Source: Bartonella raoultii (GTDB lineage Bacteria; Pseudomonadota; Alphaproteobacteria; Rhizobiales; Rhizobiaceae). From it: a stretch of DNA of 49,033 nt. The stretch covers positions 1 to 49,033 of the forward strand of contig NZ_JAIFRO010000008.1 in the NCBI RefSeq assembly GCF_019659805.1. The letters run 5' to 3'. The notes beneath the pieces are model-generated. The model ran no database searches, had not been told where the DNA came from, and worked only from the letters and a program-made list of their open reading frames with translations. Both the position numbers and the translations under genes were made by a program. Of the stretch, positions 22,990-30,002 are shown piece after piece; position 1 is the stretch's first letter, and every line of letters begins with the position of its first letter.

Positions 22990-23732
22990 TGTACACCTCC
23001 ATGGATTTGTTCTCTTAAACATGCCAATCCTCTAGAGGTGATTTTTGTTGAAGGCAGTACCTTTTCTGTACCATCGGGTCTTTGAATGGTAATCGCAGGG
23101 CAATCCATGAGTTGTTTTTTGATCTTGTCCTGATAGGGTAACAATGGACCACCTGGAGAACGTCGATAGACCCAATCATGTTTTCGCAAATAATTGGTCA
23201 AATCTTTTGGTCGTACCTCTAACATCTTTGCTGCTTCAATAAGACCGAACAGCCCATCAGAGCGCTTTAAGCCATCCAGAGCTTCTGCTTTTGGCTTGAG
23301 TGTACTCACCTCATTTCTCAAATCTTCTAATTGATTGATACTCTCTAAAAGGAGTTGTTTAATTGTAAGCGGATTTTCCAAAGCATTAGCAAGATTTATT
23401 TGTGGTGTTGCTACTTGCTTTGCACGTTTTTCACATTCAATGAAATATAAACGAGCTTCTCTGCCTTTCTTGTTGTTCTCCACCATAGAAAGTTCTTTGG
23501 CTACGCTTAACGTGAGATGATATTCTTTTAATACCACATTTTGACGTTCGCCAATTTTGGCGAGCGTTAAAATATAATCTCTCTCTTCTTTAAAATCATA
23601 TTTATTGATACGGTCTTTAATCCAATTGGAAAAATCCCGTTTTACCTCTAAGAATGCGTGCAATTCGCGTGCGCTAACAGTTTGAACAATCTCTTGTCCA
23701 ATTGCTTGTTCTGATATTTTAATGAGAGTCAT
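22986..23732 (-). CDS. phage antirepressor, AntA/AntB N-domain plus KilAC C-domain
   Basis: A 248-residue antirepressor. The N-terminal AntA/AntB domain (about 18-100) shows VSARELHAFLEVKRDFSNWI, NKYDFKEERDYIL and YHLTLSVAKELSMVENN. A helical linker is followed by KilAC (about 158-245) starting SDGLFGLIEAAKMLEVRPKD. The last 90 residues are nearly the same as those at 4363 and 33472, but the N-domain differs from the Rha type at 4363. It is preceded by C4 copy C; GGAG (23739-23742) adjoins the target. It should inactivate the repressor when C4 fails. Confidence 0.88.
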   Translation of the reverse strand: MTLIKISEQAIGQEIVQTVSARELHAFLEVKRDFSNWIKDRINKYDFKEERDYILTLAKIGERQNVVLKEYHLTLSVAKELSMVENNKKGREARLYFIECEKRAKQVATPQINLANALENPLTIKQLLLESINQLEDLRNEVSTLKPKAEALDGLKRSDGLFGLIEAAKMLEVRPKDLTNYLRKHDWVYRRSPGGPLLPYQDKIKKQLMDCPAITIQRPDGTEKVLPSTKITSRGLACLREQIHGGVQ

Positions 23733-23781
23733 TTTAAACTCCTTGTGGGTTAGATGCTTCTTAATGACACTCTAAAAAGAG

Positions 23782-23863
23782 TGCCGGGCGCTAAGAAACA
23801 CGGCCACAAGCCCGTCGTTACACTTTCCCCGTAAGGGTATTTTATGGTGTAACTACGCCCGAC
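23782..23863 (-). ncRNA. C4-type antisense RNA, copy C
   Basis: About 82 nt. Closing stem GTCGGGCG/CGCCCGGC, hairpin 1 stem GTTACAC/GTGTAAC with inner CCC-TTAC-GGG, hairpin 2 stem ACGG/CCGT with loop GCTTGTGG showing a' (CTTGTGG, 23804-23810). b' is GTTTCTTA (23792-23799). Targets are CCACAAG (23742-23748) and TAAGAAGC (23756-23763); the second pairs with one G-U wobble. The a/a' change TTG to TGG is matched on both sides, and hairpin 1 covaries in four positions relative to copy D. Confidence 0.8.
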
Positions 23864-23869
23864 AAAACT

Positions 23870-23898
23870 CTTATATGCTACGGCATATAATGAGTCAA
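23870..23898 (-). promoter_or_regulatory. C4 promoter (P2), copy C
   Basis: TTGACT (23893-23898) and TATAAG (23870-23875) with a 17-base spacer. The -10 is one base off the TATAAT of the other copies. Confidence 0.75.
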
Positions 23899-23910
23899 AG
23901 TCTTTAATGT

Positions 23911-24007
23911 GCGGAAAAGAGATTGTTTCGGCAATCTATCCGCTTGTGGTTTTAAGGTGTTTCTTAGGCACCTGATTCGATTATTCATACTCCTGTCACA
24001 ATGTCAA
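23911..24007 (-). promoter_or_regulatory. upstream promoter (P1) and C4-target mimic, copy C
   Basis: P1 has TTGACA (24002-24007) and an AATAAT-like -10. Hairpin AGGTG/CACCT (23955-23973) has CTAAGAAA in the loop; CTAAGAAACAC is complementary to 11 bases of C4. CCACAAGC, ending at 23949-23942, matches a' over 8 bases and carries the copy-specific GG change. The GCGGA/TCCGC hairpin (loop GCCGAAAC) ends at 23911. Between 24008 and 24153 I see no gene. Confidence 0.65.
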
Positions 24008-24153
24008 GCAGTCATATCACATTTTTCTAAAAATCGTTTTTACACAAGTAATCGATTAAATTCTTTAATTGTGATCCGAAGATCCTTTCTTTTCCAATAA
24101 AATCAAACAAGCCAGTGATAGGTTTGAATCCACAATCGTTTGTTTTTTTGTTT

Positions 24154-25050
24154 TTAGTCTCTCACCCCAGTTGAAATAATTTCATTATCGTAAATTTCTG
24201 CTGTTCCGCAAACTCGCGCTTTTCCACAAACTTGCACACTGTCAAAAATTGATGCCTCGCCATAAACTCGTGCATTACCAGAAATTTGCGCTTCATTAGC
24301 AACCGATGCTTTACCATAAACTCGTGCATTATCGAAAATCTGCGCATTGTCAGAGATATCTGCACGATCAAAAACTTGTGCATTATTGCAAATTATAGCA
24401 TTTCCCCAAACTGATGCCTCATCATAAATTTTTGTATTGTCATAAATTTTAGCATTTCCAGAAATAGATGTTTCACCGTAAATTTCAGCATTTCCGGAAA
24501 TGTGCGCATCTCCGAAAATAGATGCTTCACCATAAATCTTTGCATTGCCGAAAATTTTAGCATTTTTGGAAATAAATGCTTCACCATATACTTTAGCGTT
24601 TTCAAAAATACATGCCGAATTTGTAATGCATACCTCACCAGAAACTGATGCTTCATCATAAATTTTTACATCGTCAGAAACAGATGCTGTTCCGAAAACT
24701 TTAGCGCTGTCATAAACTTTAGCGCTTCCCCAAACTGAGGCCTCGTCATAAATTTGTGCTTTACCAAAAATTTGTGCATTACCAGAAACCGATGCTATAC
24801 CATAAACCTTTGCATCATCGCTAATTGTAGCGTTTCCAGAAACATATCCATTTCCGTAAACCTGTGCATTATCAAAAACCCAACAATCATCGTAAGGACT
24901 TAGGTTTCTTTCTTGTTCAATATATCCACCTAAATCACCTTTCTTAACTGTACCAAAAGCTTTGGTAGCTTTAATACGATAAAGAATAAATTCGCCAACC
25001 TTAACTGTATCATTTGTTAATTTGTATTTTCTTCTTCTAAATATAAACAT
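24154..25050 (-). CDS. left-handed beta-helix repeat protein
   Basis: A 298-residue protein. The N-terminal 70 residues form a conserved cap (KYKLTNDTVKVGEFILYRIK, then KGDLGGYIEQERNLSPYDDC). After that come about 35 short repeats of the form x-A-x-[VI]-[YFS]-[GD]-x (e.g. GNAKIYDNTKIYDEASVWG), as in parallel beta-helix or hexapeptide-like solenoids. Related proteins lie at 46163 and 46491. Function unknown; it sits between the head and tail blocks and next to cassette C, so it may be a passenger gene. The frames around it are full of spurious repeat ORFs. Confidence 0.7.
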   Translation of the reverse strand: MFIFRRRKYKLTNDTVKVGEFILYRIKATKAFGTVKKGDLGGYIEQERNLSPYDDCWVFDNAQVYGNGYVSGNATISDDAKVYGIASVSGNAQIFGKAQIYDEASVWGSAKVYDSAKVFGTASVSDDVKIYDEASVSGEVCITNSACIFENAKVYGEAFISKNAKIFGNAKIYGEASIFGDAHISGNAEIYGETSISGNAKIYDNTKIYDEASVWGNAIICNNAQVFDRADISDNAQIFDNARVYGKASVANEAQISGNARVYGEASIFDSVQVCGKARVCGTAEIYDNEIISTGVRD

Positions 25051-25080
25051 GTACTAGATCATTTCTTTATAAGCATATCT

Positions 25081-25431
25081 CTATTTTAACTCTCGCAGAA
25101 TAAGCTTATACATACCAGATTCTGATGCTTGTACATCTATCACAACAAAACTCTCTTGAGAAGAGGGGCTGTTGTTTTCAGGAGAAATGACCACAACGCT
25201 ATCTTGAGGCTTTGGGGGGAAGCCGCCGATATCATGGATACAGACATCAAGTTCTTTTCGAGGTACTGTTGTGGGGATTCTCCCACCAGCGTCCGATTCT
25301 GAATGTTTAATGCCGTAAATCGCTGTAATCCGAAACGATTGTTGATTGTCTTTTCGCGTGTAGATGACGGGTTGCCCAAAGGTGTTACGTACATCTTGAA
25401 TCATTTTATGAAGCAACCCGTGCCATCGCAT
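25081..25431 (-). CDS. head-tail attachment protein (lambda FII-like)
   Basis: A 116-residue protein beginning MRWHGLLHKMIQDVRNTFGQ with GGAGG eight bases upstream, and containing ELDVCIHDIGGFPPKPQDSV. The pattern suits the phage head-tail joining family (lambda gpFII). It follows the capsid gene, as in lambda. It probably completes the head and offers the surface for the tail. Confidence 0.65.
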   Translation of the reverse strand: MRWHGLLHKMIQDVRNTFGQPVIYTRKDNQQSFRITAIYGIKHSESDAGGRIPTTVPRKELDVCIHDIGGFPPKPQDSVVVISPENNSPSSQESFVVIDVQASESGMYKLILRELK

Positions 25432-25432
25432 G

Positions 25433-26509
25433 TTATTTGCCTCCACTGACCGCTTTAAAGAGCATTTCAGGGCGTGTGCAGATGTAAAGCGGATAGCTAT
25501 AGACCTCCGGTTTTATCCATGCATTACGGTCGTGATCAACGATTAGCATGGTGTAGAGAGGTTTTCCAACGGTGTTGGCAAAATACAAACTTTCTCCTGG
25601 TGCAAAGGTTTTTTGGAATACACCAGGCGCATTGGCAGGAAAGAATTGGCACTCATCAGGCTTAATGCCTATGGCGCGTTTTGTCCCAGCTTTTGCACCC
25701 ACATTATAGTTATGAATACTCCGGTAATTAATGAAAGTAACACCTGCAAAGTCAAAACTGCCAAAGCTCCCCGAACCAATGGCACTTGGTGTTGCAACAC
25801 CTCCAGCGCTATTGAGTGTCTGTGCAAGCGCTGTGTTGAGATAGGTCTCACGAATTGTTTTATGGTTTTTCAATTTGGAAAAGAATTCATTTCCACAAAG
25901 CCCAATAATCCGTGAACGATCAGAAAATGCTCCCTTTGAAGCTTCAATCATTCTCATAATGACTTGATCAACATGATCGGCAACATTTGTTGTCTCTACA
26001 TTGAGTTTAAAATCAATCGGCTTTGGGGGTGTAATTTCCCATTCCTTGTACCAGTCGACAATAACAGAACCATCGGCATCAAGCACAACACCTTGAACAG
26101 CGCCAAGCTGCATGTTTTCCCATGTCAATTCGATTTCAGAAATCAGCTTCTTGTGTTTTCTAGCAATATATTTCATTGCTGTCTCGAGTTGATCTTCTGT
26201 ACCAAATTCACGCCGGTTCTGGATTTCTTCAGATTTCACCGTATCACTTTTGGCAATCCGTGTTGTTTTGAAAAACCTTAGATTACGCCTATCTCTATCT
26301 CCTTCAACCAAAGGGGCACCCCGTTCACTGGTTTGAATCAAGGACAATGTATTTTCACGTCTTTCAATGCCAACCACTGTGGTGCTTGTTTCCACTTCTT
26401 CAAAGAGATTAAGAGAGCTAATCAGACCAGGTTGAAACTCATAGTTTTCAATCGCTTTCATCATGGTAACAGCAGAGAAAGCGTCGTGTTTAAAAAAGTT
26501 CATATCCAT
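25433..26509 (-). CDS. major capsid protein (lambda gpE family)
   Basis: A 358-residue capsid protein of the lambda E family. Typical features are an N-terminal HDAFSAVTMMKAIENYEFQP, RNLRFFKTTRIAKSDTVKSE, then ELTWENMQLGAVQGVVLDAD, and the C-terminal FAPGESLYFANTVGKPLYTM. Size fits the family (about 340-350). AGGAGA lies before the start. It is encoded right after the decoration protein, as in lambda. Confidence 0.93.
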   Translation of the reverse strand: MDMNFFKHDAFSAVTMMKAIENYEFQPGLISSLNLFEEVETSTTVVGIERRENTLSLIQTSERGAPLVEGDRDRRNLRFFKTTRIAKSDTVKSEEIQNRREFGTEDQLETAMKYIARKHKKLISEIELTWENMQLGAVQGVVLDADGSVIVDWYKEWEITPPKPIDFKLNVETTNVADHVDQVIMRMIEASKGAFSDRSRIIGLCGNEFFSKLKNHKTIRETYLNTALAQTLNSAGGVATPSAIGSGSFGSFDFAGVTFINYRSIHNYNVGAKAGTKRAIGIKPDECQFFPANAPGVFQKTFAPGESLYFANTVGKPLYTMLIVDHDRNAWIKPEVYSYPLYICTRPEMLFKAVSGGK

Positions 26510-26521
26510 TTGCGCATTCTC

Positions 26522-26893
26522 CTATCGCAACAGTATTTTGTTATTGTCTTCTAAAGACTGAATGGCAGCACTTTTCTGCTCATCTGTGATGGCATCTGGC
26601 CATAGCAGTTCAGAAGCTTTCACAGTACTCAAGCGCGCTGTAATGACCGCGCGTTGCTCTGTATCTGTTGCATCAACCGTGGCATAAGAAATCCCTGCCG
26701 GTATTTTACTGCCATCAGAAGCTGCTAGATTCAGGGGAACATATTGTCCTGTTGCTGTTACTTTTCCCATAACAGTGCCGGCTTCAACAAATGCCCCTGA
26801 TGCAAAAACCACTTCTTCATTGGACATATCCGTGTCATAGCGTCCAAGATAAGCGCCATTGCGAACATCTTCATAGAAAACTTGATTATTCAT
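26522..26893 (-). CDS. capsid decoration protein (lambda gpD-like)
   Basis: A 123-residue protein starting MNNQVFYEDVRNGAYLGRYD. The segment AGTVMGKVTATGQYVPLNLA and the later SKIPAGISYATVDATD match head decoration protein D, which stabilises the expanded capsid. The start overlaps the preceding acidic gene (ATG within its last codons, GGAGGGCAAT upstream). Confidence 0.88.
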   Translation of the reverse strand: MNNQVFYEDVRNGAYLGRYDTDMSNEEVVFASGAFVEAGTVMGKVTATGQYVPLNLAASDGSKIPAGISYATVDATDTEQRAVITARLSTVKASELLWPDAITDEQKSAAIQSLEDNNKILLR

Positions 26894-27324
26894 TTTATTG
26901 CCCTCCAAACTGCTTCCCATTTTGTATGAATTTTTGCCTTGCTCGTCCCATCACTATGGGGCGCTGTGGTTGAGAGTTTTAAAGAGGAACTTTTCGAGAC
27001 AGCGGCTGCGAGAACAACATTTTTAGCCTTCTCAACATTCATGCCGCTTTGAATGGCTTTTGCGGCATCAAAAGAAACCCCTAGGCGCTTTGCTTGCTTT
27101 TCAAGGTTTGTTAGTGCCTGTGCGCGTTTTCTTTCCTTTTCAAGAGCTGCTTTTATGGTTTCTTGCTTATCTTCGTTGTCTTCCTCTTCGTCTTCATTTT
27201 CCTTTTCGTCGTCGAAATCTTCATCGTCTGCATCGATATTTCTCTCGTCTTCTTCGTCTTCATGGATGACGTCGATAATCTTTTCATCATCGTCTTCTTC
27301 GGCGCGATAGTGTGTGCGTGCCAT
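26890..27324 (-). CDS. highly acidic head-assembly protein (scaffold candidate)
   Basis: A 144-residue protein. Residues 8-52 are almost wholly D/E (EDDDEKIIDVIHEDEEDE), followed by a helical KQETIKAALEKERKRAQALT and a C-terminal half with GVSFDAAKAIQSGMNVEKAK. It lies between the S49 protease and the decoration gene, where lambda has the Nu3 scaffold. A scaffold or internal head role is inferred from place and composition. GAAGGACAAAACAC precedes the ATG. It overlaps the protease gene by 172 bases in another frame. Confidence 0.65.
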   Translation of the reverse strand: MARTHYRAEEDDDEKIIDVIHEDEEDERNIDADDEDFDDEKENEDEEEDNEDKQETIKAALEKERKRAQALTNLEKQAKRLGVSFDAAKAIQSGMNVEKAKNVVLAAAVSKSSSLKLSTTAPHSDGTSKAKIHTKWEAVWRAIK

Positions 27325-28217
27325 GTGTTTTGTCCTTCTTTTGTTGCTGTTGGGGGTGAGTGAATGGAAGCTGTTAAGGCTTCCAAAGCTTGCGCAAGCG
27401 TCCCTTGCGCATCTGCTAATCCAAGCGTGATGGCTTGGTTACCTATAAAAGTTTCTGCTTTGGTGTCGCGGATTGCAGCCGCATTTAGAGGTCTGTTTTG
27501 CGCAACCAAATCCACAAACATCTCGTAGAGTAGGGCGCAATCTGCTTGTATTTTTATCTGTGCTGTATCGGCGAGTGGTTCGTGAGAATTACCATGAACT
27601 TTGTGATCACCTTCAAAAACAAAGGTCCATTTAAGCCCATGTTTTTCATCTGCACGGGACTGGTCAAGGTGCGCACAAACAACACCAATCGAGCCCACAA
27701 CTCCTGTACGAGCAACCCATATTTGAGAAGCAGAACAGGCAATGGCATAAGCTGCCGAACAAGCAACCTCATTGGCATGTGCCCAAATGGGTTTGTTATA
27801 TTTTTTTGAGAGTGCTTGAAACTCTTCCACAAGATCAAACACACCACCAGCTTCTCCACCGCTACTATCAATATCAAGCAATATGGCGTGAACATCAGGC
27901 TGCCCAATGGCTTCACGAAAAGAAGCCCCCAAACCTTCATAAGAGGTTAGACCCGATAAAGCCCCAAGCCATGCACCACGGCGTACAAGCGTACCGTGAA
28001 CCGGTATGATGGCAATATTGTTTTTCACCACGTAAGTTTCTGGTGGTTTTAAAGGAGTCCCGTCTTTTTCTAACAATGCTCTCACGGCAAACTTTTCTCC
28101 TGCAAAAAGTCGTGGGGCAAGAGCATTGAGAATAATATCAAGCTTTGTGGAAGCAAGCATGAGGGGAACGCCAAAAAGCCGGGATGCCAAAAACGGCATA
28201 TCAAGATTATTCGCCAT
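27153..28217 (-). CDS. head maturation protease, S49 (lambda gpC-like)
   Basis: A 354-residue ClpP-fold S49 peptidase. The nucleophile S154 lies in NEVACSAAYAIACSA and the general base K206 in FEGDHKVHG. GTLVRRGAWLG and DIDSSGGEAGG (oxyanion region) are also typical. It would cleave scaffold or portal components during prohead maturation. The start MANNLDMP overlaps the portal end. The last 60 residues, from about 295, become Lys/Thr/Met-rich (KRKMKTKRKTTKISKKP) because this stretch shares DNA with the acidic gene; the functional end may be earlier. Confidence 0.88.
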   Translation of the reverse strand: MANNLDMPFLASRLFGVPLMLASTKLDIILNALAPRLFAGEKFAVRALLEKDGTPLKPPETYVVKNNIAIIPVHGTLVRRGAWLGALSGLTSYEGLGASFREAIGQPDVHAILLDIDSSGGEAGGVFDLVEEFQALSKKYNKPIWAHANEVACSAAYAIACSASQIWVARTGVVGSIGVVCAHLDQSRADEKHGLKWTFVFEGDHKVHGNSHEPLADTAQIKIQADCALLYEMFVDLVAQNRPLNAAAIRDTKAETFIGNQAITLGLADAQGTLAQALEALTASIHSPPTATKEGQNTWHAHTIAPKKTMMKRLSTSSMKTKKTREISMQTMKISTTKRKMKTKRKTTKISKKP

Positions 28218-29751
28218 TTGCCTGCGCCTTACTGTCTTGGTTACTTTCATAAGTTTCAGAAGTCTCTGAATCTTCATCATCAATCAATTGATTGCTAGCA
28301 GAGGGTGCTAGCGCATAATCGGTATCAAAGGATAAACCCCGCGTGCGCGCATCTGTGCGTTCTTCTTCAAGTTCGGCATGAATGTTATCAATATCAAAGC
28401 CTCGTTCAGCCAACGCCATACGTCGTGTTTTCAAGCCAGCACGGATTTCTTCTTTTTCTGCGGAAATGTCTTTAATGGGATCAATCATTTCAAGGGGTGG
28501 GGCAAAGCTTTCACATTGCAGCCATGGCAAGGAATTTTTTTCCCATCCTGGTAAATTTACGCACTTGCCAAGCACTGCCATTTCGACAAAACGTGCCCAA
28601 ATAATGCGATTAAATTGAAAGGCAATGATATGTTCTCGCCATTGTTTGACATGGCGTCTAAATTGAATGATGGAGGTTCGCACATTGGAAAAATTCCCCC
28701 GCGTAACATCCCCTGTCACAACGGCATAAGGCATATTGAGAGCAGAACAAATTTTTAAAATATTGCGAAACTGAAAAGCTTCATAAGAGCCCCCAACCTC
28801 AACAGGATTTGAGAATTTAATCTCTCTATTCTCTCCTACGTAAAGTGAAGCACCAGGTGCAGCTACCGGTAATTCTTGTTCTTTGGCGTCCTCTTCACTA
28901 CGGTTTTCAGGTATTCTTTCAGCATTGGGAGAAGTTCCTGTAATAAACACTGCAAAAAGAGCAGCTGTCCTTTTTCGATCAAGCTCTGCATCATCATAGG
29001 ATTCAAGTTGAAAGATCTTTGTCATAGAGCGCGTTATTTTTGGAGAACCGCGCAATTGTCCGGCAATACGGCGCTCTTTGATATGAATGACCATTTCAGC
29101 AGGCACACGTATGCGCTCTTGACTCTCAAAGACTATATTGGAAGGGCAATCATCATAGGGGTGATGTTTCCAAAAATGATAAGCAACACGCTTACCACTG
29201 GCATCGAATTCAATTCCCATACGAATGTAATTGCCTTCAATCTCAGCCGGTCCATTGTAGGAAAGGTCCAACATTTCAGTAGGATAAACTTGCAACTGAA
29301 GAGGCACACCAGAGCGTCCATAAAGGTCAACATAATGCAATCTTACAAAGCACTCACCAGTTAAAAAGACCTCTCGCGCAATGGTTGCTTGCAGACCATA
29401 AAAGCTGGCATCTTCATCATAGTCCGCTTCATCAACCCATTGCCACCATAAGTCTAAAAGCTTTTTCTTTTCTTCTTGAAAGCCTTCAATGCGAGGATAA
29501 GGTTTAATCCCATCACTCACCGCGGCAGAGACCCATTCCTCCGTTGCAGAACCATAAAGAGCTTCATTGTCATAAAGCCACCTTGAACGGGCAACAATGG
29601 TATCACCGCATTCCTCAATGGCTTTATTGATATGTTTTTTTGCGGGGTCAAAACCACTCATACGGCGGCTTTTGCTTGCCGCTTCAAAATGGGGATTATG
29701 TTTACGAGAAATTGTAAAAAAGTCCGTAATTTTATTGAAAAAACCAGCCAT
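28207..29751 (-). CDS. portal protein (lambda gpB family)
   Basis: A 514-residue lambda-family portal. Conserved parts include SRWLYDNEALYGSATEEWVS, FLTGECFVRLHYVDLYGRSG, LQLQVYPTEMLDL, and NMPYAVVTGDVTRGNFSNVR. It forms the dodecameric ring for DNA entry and exit. The C-terminus is acidic (DDEDSETSETYESNQ). It overlaps the protease by 11 bases and abuts gpW. Confidence 0.93.
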   Translation of the reverse strand: MAGFFNKITDFFTISRKHNPHFEAASKSRRMSGFDPAKKHINKAIEECGDTIVARSRWLYDNEALYGSATEEWVSAAVSDGIKPYPRIEGFQEEKKKLLDLWWQWVDEADYDEDASFYGLQATIAREVFLTGECFVRLHYVDLYGRSGVPLQLQVYPTEMLDLSYNGPAEIEGNYIRMGIEFDASGKRVAYHFWKHHPYDDCPSNIVFESQERIRVPAEMVIHIKERRIAGQLRGSPKITRSMTKIFQLESYDDAELDRKRTAALFAVFITGTSPNAERIPENRSEEDAKEQELPVAAPGASLYVGENREIKFSNPVEVGGSYEAFQFRNILKICSALNMPYAVVTGDVTRGNFSNVRTSIIQFRRHVKQWREHIIAFQFNRIIWARFVEMAVLGKCVNLPGWEKNSLPWLQCESFAPPLEMIDPIKDISAEKEEIRAGLKTRRMALAERGFDIDNIHAELEEERTDARTRGLSFDTDYALAPSASNQLIDDEDSETSETYESNQDSKAQANGE

Positions 29752-29999
29752 TAATAGCCTCGTGATATATTAAAATAGAATACGCGTGCACTTTTACGCC
29801 CTTCAAGGTCCGCTATTTGCCTATTCAGCATCTCAAGCGCTCTGCGAAGTTCCTCAACAGAGCGGTTGCTTACTTGCTTATCGCCATGGCGTACTGATTG
29901 TGCTCCTGAATAAAGAGCCTCTTCAATTTGCTCACGCCGCCTTTTTAAATTTTCCAGTCTCGAAAATTTGCTGTTCATTGGTTCTAAAGTTTCATCCAC
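29751..29999 (-). CDS. head-tail joining protein (lambda gpW-like)
   Basis: An 82-residue helical protein: LENLKRRREQIEEALYSGAQ and EELRRALEMLNRQIADLEGR, ending in an aromatic strand (ARVFYFN). Length and layout fit gpW, which caps the portal before tail attachment. It lies between terminase and portal, as in lambda. GGAGG upstream supports the given start; a later ATG (residue 8) is possible. Confidence 0.8.
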   Translation of the reverse strand: MDETLEPMNSKFSRLENLKRRREQIEEALYSGAQSVRHGDKQVSNRSVEELRRALEMLNRQIADLEGRKSARVFYFNISRGY

Positions 30000-30002
30000 A
30001 AA

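Noticed and set aside
24162..24659. Repeat-rich ORFs in other frames of the beta-helix genes (also 46633-47103)
   Set aside because: They mirror the DNA repeats of the real gene and lack the conserved cap.
24154..25050. CRISPR array
   Set aside because: The repeats are short, in coding frame and without unique spacers; no cas genes are present.
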